23,770 bases of DNA from Erythrobacter sp. GTDB taxonomy: Bacteria > Pseudomonadota > Alphaproteobacteria > Sphingomonadales > Sphingomonadaceae. This document shows positions 7,091 through 15,586 of the stretch, in pieces. A model generated the notes under the pieces. The model was given only the letters and a program-made list of their open reading frames with translations, was not told the DNA's origin and did not search any database. Position 1 is the stretch's first letter. The number at the start of each line of letters is the position of its first letter. The stretch lies in NCBI GenBank assembly GCA_030731635.1, contig JANQTR010000041.1:1-23770 (forward strand), read 5' to 3'. The translations under genes were made by a program, and so were the position numbers.

Positions 7091-8476
7091 ATGATCCGCT
7101 TGTTCAAGCATTATATCCCACACGCCGTGCTGCTGCTCGGCCTGCTTGATCTTGCCTTGTTAGTGCTGGCGAGCGAACTGGCCTGGCAATTGCGAAGCCA
7201 CCAGATCGGAATGGACATCGGGGCGTTTGCCAATCGCGGTCTGGCCTTGTTTGGTACGGCGATGGTGATCTGGCTGGCGATGATTGCCGTCGGCGTTTAC
7301 GGGCCCAACGCACTGCGCAGCTTGCGTTTTGCCGGAGCCCGCGTGCTGGTTGCGATCAGCCTTGGCATTATTGCACTGGCAGTAGTCGACTTCGTCATCC
7401 CGAGTGACCTGTTCTGGCGATCGACGTTGCTTTACACCATGGGGTTGGCGATTTTGGTGCTGGTCGTTGACCGGCTGCTGCTTAACTCGTTCCTCGGCTC
7501 GTCCGCGTTTCGTCGCCGGGTGATGGTGCTGGGCGCAGGAGACCGCGCGCAGCGGCTGCGCGAATTGGGTGACAAGCCCGAAACCGGGTTCGTCATCGTC
7601 TCATATATCGCGATGAACGATGATGTGCGCCTGGTTGAAGAGGCCATTCCACGCGCAGCAATCCATGATCTGGGACGGTTCGTCGAAAATCTCGGGGTCA
7701 GCGAAGTTGTGTTGGCCTTGCAAGAACGGCGCAATGCCTTGCCCCTGAAAGACCTGTTGCGGATCAAGACCAAGGGCGTCCACGTCAATGATTTTTCGAG
7801 CTTTATCGAACGTGAAACCGGCCGGGTCGATCTTGATACAATCAATCCCAGCTGGCTGATTTTCTCCGACGGATTTTCCAGCGGGCGGATGTTCTCCAGC
7901 GCGGTGAAGCGCATTTTTGATATCACCGCGAGCCTGCTACTGCTGCTGCTGACCTTCCCGATTATCGCGCTGTTTGCGCTGTTTGTGAAACTCGACAGCA
8001 AGGGTCCGGCGTTCTTTCGCCAAACGCGGGTGGGTCTGTTTGGTGAGCCGTTCACGGTGATCAAACTGCGCTCCATGCGCACCGATGCCGAAAAAGACGG
8101 GGCCAAGTGGGCAGAAGAAAACGATCCGCGCATCACCCGCTTGGGCCGCTTTATCCGCAAGGTCAGGATCGATGAATTGCCGCAAACCTGGAGCGTTTTG
8201 ACAGGCCAGATGAGCTTTGTCGGCCCGCGTCCTGAAGTGCCGTCATTTGTCGAAAGCCTTGAAGAAGAAATCCCTTTTTACGGCGAACGGCACATGGTCA
8301 AACCCGGCATCACCGGGTGGGCGCAGATCAACTATCCTTATGGCGCGTCGGTCGAAGATAGCCGCTGCAAGCTCGAATATGACCTGTATTACGCCAAGAA
8401 TTACACCCCTTTCCTCGATTTTGTGATCCTGCTGCAAACGCTGCGAGTGATCTTGTGGCCGGAGGGCGCGCGGTGA
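7091..8476 (+). CDS. Polyprenyl-phosphate sugar phosphotransferase, PEP-CTERM/EPS type (EpsB_2-like)
   Basis: A 461-residue inner-membrane enzyme that starts exopolysaccharide assembly by moving a sugar-1-phosphate from a nucleotide sugar to undecaprenyl phosphate. The N-terminal half has four to five membrane segments (to about residue 135) followed by a Rossmann-like CoA-binding-type domain (VMVLGAGDRAQRLREL). A further hydrophobic segment (about 280-300) leads into the bacterial sugar transferase domain with KLDSKGPAFFRQTRVG, KLRSMRTDAE, RIDELPQTWSVLTG, MSFVGPRPE and KPGITGWAQINYPYG. Directly adjoining prsK and prsR genes point to the PEP-CTERM-associated subgroup (TIGR03013). Its stop overlaps the prsK start (GTGA), so it is the first gene of an operon. 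The particular sugar is not predictable. Confidence 0.92.
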   Translation: MIRLFKHYIPHAVLLLGLLDLALLVLASELAWQLRSHQIGMDIGAFANRGLALFGTAMVIWLAMIAVGVYGPNALRSLRFAGARVLVAISLGIIALAVVDFVIPSDLFWRSTLLYTMGLAILVLVVDRLLLNSFLGSSAFRRRVMVLGAGDRAQRLRELGDKPETGFVIVSYIAMNDDVRLVEEAIPRAAIHDLGRFVENLGVSEVVLALQERRNALPLKDLLRIKTKGVHVNDFSSFIERETGRVDLDTINPSWLIFSDGFSSGRMFSSAVKRIFDITASLLLLLLTFPIIALFALFVKLDSKGPAFFRQTRVGLFGEPFTVIKLRSMRTDAEKDGAKWAEENDPRITRLGRFIRKVRIDELPQTWSVLTGQMSFVGPRPEVPSFVESLEEEIPFYGERHMVKPGITGWAQINYPYGASVEDSRCKLEYDLYYAKNYTPFLDFVILLQTLRVILWPEGAR

Positions 8477-10611
8477 CCGGCGGCGTAATGTTGGCGCCGA
8501 TTGCGGCGTGTGTTGCGTGGCTGGGCGGCGCGGTGCTCAGCGCGGGCGCAATGCTGTGGATTTGGCGGAACGGCGAACGCGTGCGGCCCGATCGCTTGGC
8601 CTTGATGGCGGCGGCGGGATGCAGTGCGGTGTGGTGCGCTTTCGCTGCCGGTTTGGGGGCTGATTCCGGCGCCGCGATTTTGGCTGCGATGGGACGCAAT
8701 CTAGCGTTGGTGGCGGCGATATTCTGCCTGTTTTCCGCCGATGGACGCACCAGCAGTCTTAAGCCGATCCGGCCAGTGATCATCGCACTGGTGCTGGTGC
8801 AGTTGTTGCAGCCGGTGGTGCTGTTGTTCCAGCTGCGCGCAACCGGCCTGCCAGGTATTGCTGATGCGGTGTTCGAAGTGCGCGCGGTTATCGACACGCT
8901 GGTATCGATTGGCGCGCTGATGTTGCTCCATAATCTCTATGCGGGCGCTGCCAGCGGGATGCGACCGGTGCTACGCTGGACCGGGATCGCTCTGGCTGGG
9001 ATATTCGCCTATGATCTCAACCTCACCACAGTCGCCTATCTCAGCGGTGAAAGCCCCCGGGTTCTGACCGATTTGCGCGGCCTGTTTGCGGGATTTATGA
9101 CCGGGCTGTTTGCGCTTGGGATGAACGCGGCAGGCCCGCGCGTGCAGTTCAGCCCATCACGCGCGGTGACATTCCGCACGCTGTCGCTGCTGCTGATCGG
9201 CGGTTATCTGGCGCTGATGGTACTGGTGACGAAATCGCTGGCGCTGATCGGCGGGGACATTGCCCGTGCCAGCCAGATCATGTTTGTTGTGCTGGCGGTG
9301 GTGGGCGCGGGCGTTGCACTGCCTTCGGCCAAAGTGCGCGGGCGGTTGCGGGTGATCGCGATCAAGCATCTGTTCCAGCACCGTTATGACTACCGCGAGG
9401 AATGGCTGCGGTTCACCCGCACTATCGGGCAAGGCGGCACGGGCGGCGCCAGCCTTCAGGAACGCGCGGTCAAAGCCTTGGCTGATATTACCGAAAGCCC
9501 GGCAGGCCTGCTGTTGATGCCCAATGAAGAAGCGCAGCTGGAACTCACCGCGCGCTGGAATTGGCCGACCATCGCGGTGCCAGCAGTGGCGGCCGATTTC
9601 GGCTTTTCGGGCTTGCTGGAGCGGCACAATCTGGTGCTGGCCTTTGATGAAGCGCGCCGGGGGATCAATCATCATGGTGAGCAAGCCGAAGTCCCTGCCT
9701 GGTTGATTGAGGCTGAGGATGCCTGGGCGCTGGTGCCGCTGATCCATTTTGACCGGATGGTCGGCGCAATCGTACTCGCCCGGCCGCGCACGGCGCGGCA
9801 GCTGGATTGGGAAGATTTCGATCTGCTGCGCGTCGCCGGACAGCAGCTGGCGAGTTATCTTGCCGAGCAGGCCGGGCAACAGGCCTTGATGGACGCCAGC
9901 CGGTTTGATGAATTCAACCGCCGCATGGCGTTCGTGATGCATGACATCAAGAATCTCGTCAGCCAGCTGTCTTTGCTGGCTGCCAATGCCGAAAAGCATG
10001 CCGACAACCCCGCCTTCCGCGCCGATATGCTGGTGACGCTGCGCAATTCGGCTGACAAACTTGGCGCGCTGCTGGCGCGGCTTGGGCGGTATGGTTCGGG
10101 GCAGGTGACCGATCTTGCAGCGATTGACCTCACCGCCCTGGCCCGCGCGGTGACCGAACGGTTCCAGCCTGTACACCCGGTATCGCTGACCCGCGATGCA
10201 CCGGTGATTGTGCAAGGCAATCGTGAAGCGTTGGAACAGGCGCTGATCCATCTGGTGCAGAACGCCATCGACGCGAGCGAGCCGGGTTATCCGGTGCTGA
10301 TCGATGTTGCCTCGGACGGTTTGAACGGCACCATCGAAGTGGTCGATACCGGATGCGGGATGAGCCCTGAATTCGTGCGCACCGGTCTGTTCAAACCGTT
10401 TGTCTCCTCCAAACAGGGCGGGTTCGGAATCGGCGCTTTCGAAGCGCGTGAACTTGTCAGGGCGATGGGCGGCCGGGTCGCGGTCGAATCCCGCGAAGGG
10501 CTTGGTACTCGCTTTGCCCTGACCTTGCCGCTGACCGAAGCTGTGCGCTTGCTGGCCGAACACGTTCATCCGCAATCCGGACTGCAACCTGCAAGAAAAG
10601 GCGCTGCTTGA
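8473..10611 (+). CDS. prsK: PEP-CTERM system membrane histidine kinase PrsK
   Basis: A 712-residue sensor histidine kinase. The N-terminal part (to about residue 290) is a multi-span membrane domain. A GAF-like region (about 300-470) precedes the kinase core. The phospho-acceptor His490 is in FVMHDIKNLVSQLSLL, an atypical H-box shared by PrsK and NtrB-like kinases. The N box has Asn597 in QNAIDAS, followed by G1 DTGCGMS and G2 GGFGIGAF. PrsK acts on PrsR, the product of the next gene, to control exopolysaccharide/PEP-CTERM genes. The GTG at 8473 is chosen because GGAGGG lies 6 nt upstream and it overlaps the preceding stop as GTGA; a GTG at 8455 and an ATG at 8488 are alternatives. Its stop overlaps the prsR ATG by one base. 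Confidence 0.92.
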   Translation: MTGGVMLAPIAACVAWLGGAVLSAGAMLWIWRNGERVRPDRLALMAAAGCSAVWCAFAAGLGADSGAAILAAMGRNLALVAAIFCLFSADGRTSSLKPIRPVIIALVLVQLLQPVVLLFQLRATGLPGIADAVFEVRAVIDTLVSIGALMLLHNLYAGAASGMRPVLRWTGIALAGIFAYDLNLTTVAYLSGESPRVLTDLRGLFAGFMTGLFALGMNAAGPRVQFSPSRAVTFRTLSLLLIGGYLALMVLVTKSLALIGGDIARASQIMFVVLAVVGAGVALPSAKVRGRLRVIAIKHLFQHRYDYREEWLRFTRTIGQGGTGGASLQERAVKALADITESPAGLLLMPNEEAQLELTARWNWPTIAVPAVAADFGFSGLLERHNLVLAFDEARRGINHHGEQAEVPAWLIEAEDAWALVPLIHFDRMVGAIVLARPRTARQLDWEDFDLLRVAGQQLASYLAEQAGQQALMDASRFDEFNRRMAFVMHDIKNLVSQLSLLAANAEKHADNPAFRADMLVTLRNSADKLGALLARLGRYGSGQVTDLAAIDLTALARAVTERFQPVHPVSLTRDAPVIVQGNREALEQALIHLVQNAIDASEPGYPVLIDVASDGLNGTIEVVDTGCGMSPEFVRTGLFKPFVSSKQGGFGIGAFEARELVRAMGGRVAVESREGLGTRFALTLPLTEAVRLLAEHVHPQSGLQPARKGAA

Positions 10612-11975
10612 TGGCCGACAAGAAACCTGTGCTGCTGGTGATCGAAGATGATCCCGGCCTGCAAGCCCAACTTAAATGGGCGTATGATGATTTCGAGGTG
10701 GTAATCGCGGGCGACCGTGACAGCGCGCTGGCAGCGCTGCGCTCTGACGCGCCAGGCGTAGTTACGCTTGATCTTGGCCTGCCGCCCGATCCTGATGGCA
10801 CGACCGAAGGTTTTGCCGTGCTAGATGCGATCATGGCGCTTAAACCCGATACCAAAGTGATCGTTGCCAGCGGCCATGGCGCACGCGAAAGCGCGCTGGA
10901 GGCTATCGCGCGCGGGGCCTATGATTTCTACCAGAAGCCGATTGATATCGCCGCATTAGGCCTGATCGTGCGCCGCGCCTTCAATCTGCGCGCGATCGAA
11001 GAGGAAAATCGCCGGTTGGTGGCCAATAGCAGCGCAGACAAGACCGTTCTCGGCCGCCTGATCACCGGCGCGCCTGAGATGGTCAAGGTCGCGCGCACCA
11101 TCGAACGCGTTGCCAAGACCAGCGTTTCGGTGATGCTGCTGGGGGCCAGCGGAACGGGCAAGGAATTACTCGCGCAGGGGCTGCATGATGCTAGCGACCG
11201 TGCAGGCGGTCCGTTTGTGGCGATCAACTGCGCAGCGATCCCGGAAAACCTGCTCGAAAGTGAGCTGTTCGGCCATGAAAAGGGCGCCTTCACCGGCGCG
11301 ATCAAGACGACCGAAGGCAAGATCGAAAGCGCCAACGGCGGCACGCTGTTCCTTGATGAGGTCGGCGACATTCCGCTGCCCCTGCAGGTCAAACTGCTGC
11401 GGTTCCTGCAGGAACGCACCATCGAACGGGTCGGCGGGCGCAAGGCGATTGCGGTCAACACTCGGATCGTTTGCGCCACCCACCAGAACCTGGAATCGAT
11501 GATCCAGCAAGGCGGGTTTCGCGAAGACCTGTTTTATCGGCTTGCCGAAATCGTAGTGCGTATCCCCGGCCTTTCCGAACGCCATGGCGATCCGGTGCTG
11601 CTGGCCAAGGTGTTCCTCAAACGCTTTGCTGCCGAAATGAACCCCGGCGTGACCGGCTTTGCGCCCGATGCGCTGGCTGCGATTGATGCGCATGATTGGC
11701 CGGGCAACGTACGCGAGTTGGAAAACCGGGTGAAACGCGCCGTGATCATGGCCGATGGTAAGCTGATCAATGCCGATGATCTGGATTTCGGGCCGGGGGA
11801 GGAAGAGGATGCTGATGTCCTCAACCTCAAATCCGCACGTGAGACGGCTGATCGCCGGGTGATCCGCCATGCGCTGGCCCGCAGCGAAGGCAATATTTCC
11901 AGTACCGCCAAGCTGCTCGGGATCAGCCGCCCGACACTGTATGACCTGCTCAAGCAGTATGATTTGCAAGCGTAA
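10611..11975 (+). CDS. prsR: PEP-CTERM-type sigma-54-dependent response regulator PrsR
   Basis: A 454-residue NtrC-class activator. The receiver domain (about 6-125) has acidic VIEDD, phospho-acceptor Asp54 in VTLDLGLPPD, and a conserved Lys in FYQKP. The AAA+ domain carries Walker A GASGTGKE (178-185), the sigma-54-contacting GAFTGA loop (225-230), and Walker B LFLDEVGD. A Fis-type helix-turn-helix closes the protein (ISSTAKLLGISRPTLYDLL). With all these elements intact it should activate sigma-54 promoters when phosphorylated by PrsK. The ATG at 10611 overlaps the prsK stop (TGATG), with AAAAGG upstream. Target promoters are expected at PEP-CTERM/EPS genes that are not in this window. Confidence 0.94.
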   Translation: MADKKPVLLVIEDDPGLQAQLKWAYDDFEVVIAGDRDSALAALRSDAPGVVTLDLGLPPDPDGTTEGFAVLDAIMALKPDTKVIVASGHGARESALEAIARGAYDFYQKPIDIAALGLIVRRAFNLRAIEEENRRLVANSSADKTVLGRLITGAPEMVKVARTIERVAKTSVSVMLLGASGTGKELLAQGLHDASDRAGGPFVAINCAAIPENLLESELFGHEKGAFTGAIKTTEGKIESANGGTLFLDEVGDIPLPLQVKLLRFLQERTIERVGGRKAIAVNTRIVCATHQNLESMIQQGGFREDLFYRLAEIVVRIPGLSERHGDPVLLAKVFLKRFAAEMNPGVTGFAPDALAAIDAHDWPGNVRELENRVKRAVIMADGKLINADDLDFGPGEEEDADVLNLKSARETADRRVIRHALARSEGNISSTAKLLGISRPTLYDLLKQYDLQA

Positions 11976-13449
11976 CCTTCGCGCCGGTTTGATGATATCG
12001 GCGCTCGCGCTGATGCTGGGAAGCTGCGTGGGTGAAGACAAAGCCCCCGCATCCGGCGGCGCACGCCAGAGCGATCCAAAGGTCATGCGCCTGATTGACG
12101 ATGCTGATGCAGCAATCGCAAACGGCGCGCTTGCCGATGCCGGGCGGACACTGGACGAAGCGCGCAACCTTTCCCCCGATGATCCCGATGTGTGGGTTGC
12201 GATTGCGCGGCTGCGATTTCGCGGCGGCGAGCATCTGACAGCGCTGGAGGCGGCAGACCGCGCCTTGGCTCTTGGCCCCGATTACGCACCGGCACTGTTA
12301 ATGCGGGCGTTCATGGTCCGCGATGCCCATGGCCCGGCGGCAGCCTTGCCATGGTTCGAAGCCGCGCTTGCGGCCGATCCTGACAATCCCGACGTGTGGG
12401 CTGAATATGCGGCGACGCTTGGCGATAGCGGGCGCAGCCGGGCGATGCTGCGCGCGGCGCGCAAGCTGGCACAGATCGCGCCGGACGATGCGCGGGCGCT
12501 TTATTTTCAAGCGGTGCTGGCAGCGCGCGGGGGCAATCCGTCGCTGGCGCGCAGCCTGTTGGTGCGCAGCGGCATGGCGGCACGCGGGGTGCCCGCCGCA
12601 ATGCAGCTTGATGGCGTGCTGAGCCTGGCGGAGGATAATCCCGATAGTGCGGCAGCGACGTTTGCTGCGCTGTCGGCGCGCCAACCGGCAAATACGCGGC
12701 TGCGCGAATTGCTGGCCCGCGCACTGTTGATGGGTGGACGTGATGTGGAGCTGGTGGCGCAATTTGCGGACGAGGCGCAGCGGGCCGAGGCATCGCCGTT
12801 TCTGATGATGATTACTGCACGTGCTTATGAACGCATGGGTGACCGCGCGCGCGCTGCGCCGCTGCTGGCCCGCGCTTATGGCGGCGCAGGGAAGGTGCCG
12901 GTGGTGCTGGCTGACCGCGCCGGGCTACCGCCCCCGACCGCGGCGATTCGGCAAAAGGCGTCGGCGGCAAACTGGCGCGGGGCTCAGGCGGAGACACAGG
13001 ACCTGCGCCGTCGCTTTCCCGCCTCGGCAGATGTCGCGAATTTGGCCGGGGATGCCTTGCTGGGCTTGGGCGATCTTCGCGGCGCGCTGGAATCCTATGC
13101 GCTGACCGCACGTGTTCGGCGGCCTTGGCCGCTGACACGCAAGGTGGTGTTTGCATCACGCCGGGCTGGGGATGGGGAAGCGGCTGACACTTTGCTGGCG
13201 CGCCACGTTGCAGGTGAGCCTTTGGCGTTGAGCGGTCTGGCCGAACTTGCGCAGGCACAGGCGGCGCGCGGCGATTGGGTGCGTGCGGCGGCATTGCTGG
13301 ATCAGGTGATAACGATGGGCGGCGGTCATGATCCGGCGGTGCTGACCTTGCGTATCAAAACTGCCAGCGCGTTGGGACGACCTGCCGACGCACGGCAATT
13401 TGCCAAACTGCTGGCGCAGATCCGTCCGCGCCGTCTGGCGCAGCGGTAA
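11959..13449 (+). CDS. TPR-repeat lipoprotein of the PEP-CTERM/EPS operon (PrsT-like position)
   Basis: A 496-residue predicted lipoprotein. With the ATG at 11959 the N-terminus has Lys4, Arg5 and Arg8, a hydrophobic stretch, and lipobox LGSC with Cys23. The rest is Ala/Leu/Arg-rich helical repeats of the tetratricopeptide type, for example PDVWVAIARLRFRGGEHLTA and ALAADPDNPDVWAEYAATLG, repeated through about residue 460. Such proteins act as periplasmic scaffolds in exopolysaccharide export. The gene follows PrsKR, where the larger PrsT TPR protein is usual, but this one is much shorter, so orthology is uncertain. The start overlaps prsR by 17 nt. An ATG at 11992 would remove the charged n-region and is less likely. 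Confidence 0.8.
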   Translation: MICKRNLRAGLMISALALMLGSCVGEDKAPASGGARQSDPKVMRLIDDADAAIANGALADAGRTLDEARNLSPDDPDVWVAIARLRFRGGEHLTALEAADRALALGPDYAPALLMRAFMVRDAHGPAAALPWFEAALAADPDNPDVWAEYAATLGDSGRSRAMLRAARKLAQIAPDDARALYFQAVLAARGGNPSLARSLLVRSGMAARGVPAAMQLDGVLSLAEDNPDSAAATFAALSARQPANTRLRELLARALLMGGRDVELVAQFADEAQRAEASPFLMMITARAYERMGDRARAAPLLARAYGGAGKVPVVLADRAGLPPPTAAIRQKASAANWRGAQAETQDLRRRFPASADVANLAGDALLGLGDLRGALESYALTARVRRPWPLTRKVVFASRRAGDGEAADTLLARHVAGEPLALSGLAELAQAQAARGDWVRAAALLDQVITMGGGHDPAVLTLRIKTASALGRPADARQFAKLLAQIRPRRLAQR

Positions 13450-13498
13450 GACGGCTTCGGCTCGACAAGTGACACCGGGCAGGGCAGGGCACGCGCCC

Positions 13499-14479
13499 AT
13501 GTCCACGCCCATCTCCTACATACTAAACCGCTTGCCATTCCTGCGCGATCCGATGGTCGCAGTGCTGGTCTTGGCGACCACACTGGCGTTGCTGCTGCCG
13601 GCCACTGGCACCGGACGCACGCTGGCGTCTGCGGTGTCCAATGGCGGGATTTTCGTGCTGTTCCTCGTCAATGGGATGCGCATCCGACGTTCCGAAATCG
13701 CGCGCGGGCTTACCAATTGGCGATATTTCGGGCCGCTGATGTTGTTCGTTTTTGCTGGCATGGCGCTGGCCGGAGTGGGCTTTGCCGCGCTGGCGGACAC
13801 GGTGCTGCCACCGCTGGTGGCGCTGGGGTTTGTCTATCTCGGCTGCCTGCCATCAACCGTGCAATCGGCGACCAGTTATACCAGCCTTGCCAACGGTAAT
13901 ACTGCGCTGGCGGTGGTCGGCGCGGCGTTGATCAATATCGCGGGCGTGTTCATCAGCGCGCCGTTGTTCGCGCTGCTCGGCGGCGAGGGCGCGGGCGAGG
14001 TGGGGAGCGAGGCGATCATCCGCATCGGTCTAATCCTGATCCTGCCCTTCGTGATCGGGCAGGTGGTGCAGGACCGGGTGATTGATCGGATCGCCGCCCA
14101 CCGCGCGCGGATTGCCTGGCTTGATCGGGCGGTGATCGGCATGGCGGTTTACGTCGCGTTTTCGGGCGCGGTCCAGCAGGGGCTTGGCACGATGTTCGCC
14201 CCCCACGACTGGGGCGCTTTGTTCGCACTGGTACTGGCGATGTTGGCGTTGGCATTGGGAGCAGCTTGGGCGACGAGCGGCGCGCTAGGCCTGCCGCGGG
14301 CTGACCGGATTGCGTTCCTGTTTGCCGGATCGCAGAAAAGCGTCGCGATTGGTGCGCCGCTTGCTGCGATCCTGTTCCCGCCTGCCAGCGCGGGGTTCGT
14401 GATCGCCCCGCTGCTACTCTATCATCTGGCGCAGCTGGTGCTGGCCGCGCCGTTGGCTATGCGTCTGGCGCGGGGTTAG
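13499..14479 (+). CDS. Bile acid:sodium symporter-like permease (SBF-like, YfeH type)
   Basis: A 326-residue membrane protein with about nine to ten hydrophobic segments, matching the SBF-like/YfeH branch of the bile acid:Na+ symporter (BASS) superfamily. Supporting motifs include NGGIFVLFLVNGMRI, LGCLPSTVQSATSYTSLANG (the first half-site with a discontinuous helix), and FAGSQKSVAIGAPLAAILFP (the second half-site). Substrate is unknown; members of this branch carry small organic anions. The ATG at 13499 gives the usual family N-terminus; it lacks a strong Shine-Dalgarno, though GGGCAGGGCAGGGC lies just upstream. It begins 49 nt after the TPR gene and may be the last gene of that operon, but its function looks unrelated. 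Its 3' end overlaps the convergent DUF475 gene by 23 nt. Confidence 0.87.
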   Translation: MSTPISYILNRLPFLRDPMVAVLVLATTLALLLPATGTGRTLASAVSNGGIFVLFLVNGMRIRRSEIARGLTNWRYFGPLMLFVFAGMALAGVGFAALADTVLPPLVALGFVYLGCLPSTVQSATSYTSLANGNTALAVVGAALINIAGVFISAPLFALLGGEGAGEVGSEAIIRIGLILILPFVIGQVVQDRVIDRIAAHRARIAWLDRAVIGMAVYVAFSGAVQQGLGTMFAPHDWGALFALVLAMLALALGAAWATSGALGLPRADRIAFLFAGSQKSVAIGAPLAAILFPPASAGFVIAPLLLYHLAQLVLAAPLAMRLARG

Positions 14480-15524
14480 CCGCTGTTTCGGCGCGCTGGT
14501 GGCGGACCGACCACCAGAAGGACAACCCGATCAGGATCGCGCCGATCAGCCCGGTGATGGTTTCGGGAATGTGTACCACGGCTGACACCAGCATGATCGC
14601 GCCCAGCACCACAATCGCCCAGAAGGCACCGTGTTCAAGGAAGCGGTATTCGGCCAGGGTGCCTTGGCGCACCAGGTGCACCGTCATCGACCGCACAAAC
14701 ATCGCTCCGATTGACAGGCCCAAGGCAATCACGATCATGTTGTTCGACAGCGCGAACGCCCCGATCACCCCATCAAAGCTGAAGCTTGCGTCAAGGATGT
14801 TGAGGTAGAGAAATCCGCCAAGCCCGCTGCGCACGACCGCGCCTGTCAAGCGCGCGGCTTCTTCCCGCATTTCGAGCCAGTGGCTTACCGCTTCCACGGC
14901 AATGAAAGTGACCAATCCCAGCATCCCGGCGACGAGGAAGGTAAGTGCATCTTCGGCAGGCAGAAATGTCGAAATACCCCACATCCCCAGCAGCAGTATG
15001 GCGATTTCGACCTTTGGGAGTGTCGAGACCCTCGCCAGCGCTTGTTCTATGCTTTTGATCCAGTGCACATCCTTGTCAGAATCGAAGAAGAACTTCATCC
15101 CCACCATCGCCAGAAACGCGCCGCCGAAACCAGCGATGCCGATATGCGCCGAACTGACCAGTTCCTCGTACCGCGCAGGATTGTTGAGCGACAGGTTCAA
15201 TGCCTCCATCGGCCCGATCCCGGCGGCAATCGCCACAATCGCCAGCGGGAACACGATGCGCATCCCGAACACCGCAAAGGCGATGCCATAGGTCAGGAAC
15301 CGCTTTTGCCAGACCTCATCCATTTCCTTGAGCACCGAGGCGTTGACCACCGCATTGTCAAAGCTGAGCGAGACTTCCAGCACCGACAGGATCACCACGA
15401 TCCACAGCACCTGCACCATGCCGACGAACGTTCCTGAACTGACGAAACCGTACCATCCGGCAAGGCCAAGGCAGATCACGGTAAAAACCAGTGACAAGGT
15501 GTAATAGCGGAGCAACGTCTGCAT
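14457..15524 (-). CDS. DUF475 / TerC-like integral membrane protein
   Basis: A 355-residue polytopic membrane protein of the DUF475 family, related to TerC. Diagnostic features are the acidic intramembrane motifs EVSLSFDNAVVNASVL near the N-terminus and DASFSFDGVIGAFALSNN in the second half, which are thought to bind metal ions in TerC-type proteins. FLPAEDALTFL and VEAVSHWLEMREEAARLTG lie between. TerC-family proteins are linked to metal (Mn2+) efflux and tellurite resistance; the role of DUF475 itself is not settled. The ATG at 15524 is chosen over an upstream in-frame start at 15569 since it directly precedes the first membrane helix; the nearest AAGG is rather far (about 13 nt). It lies 62 nt downstream of panB on the same strand and may be co-transcribed. 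Confidence 0.88.
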   Translation of the reverse strand: MQTLLRYYTLSLVFTVICLGLAGWYGFVSSGTFVGMVQVLWIVVILSVLEVSLSFDNAVVNASVLKEMDEVWQKRFLTYGIAFAVFGMRIVFPLAIVAIAAGIGPMEALNLSLNNPARYEELVSSAHIGIAGFGGAFLAMVGMKFFFDSDKDVHWIKSIEQALARVSTLPKVEIAILLLGMWGISTFLPAEDALTFLVAGMLGLVTFIAVEAVSHWLEMREEAARLTGAVVRSGLGGFLYLNILDASFSFDGVIGAFALSNNMIVIALGLSIGAMFVRSMTVHLVRQGTLAEYRFLEHGAFWAIVVLGAIMLVSAVVHIPETITGLIGAILIGLSFWWSVRHQRAETAANPAPDA

Positions 15525-15550
15525 GATGCAAATCGAACCTTGGATGGGTG

Positions 15551-15565
15551 GGCCGAATTTCGGCC
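15551..15565. repeat. Short perfect palindrome in the panB-DUF475 gap
   Basis: GGCCGAA (15551-15557) and TTCGGCC (15559-15565) form a perfect inverted repeat around one base, between the panB stop and the DUF475 start. No T-run follows on the minus strand, so a terminator is not indicated. It could be a weak attenuating hairpin or an operator; little more can be said. Confidence 0.35.
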
Positions 15566-15586
15566 TCACGTGGGAGGAGAGTAGGT

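Noticed and set aside
9157..10587. 476-aa open frame on the minus strand
   Set aside because: It lies wholly antisense to prsK, has His/Gln/Arg-rich shadow composition, and has no motif or ribosome binding site worth noting.
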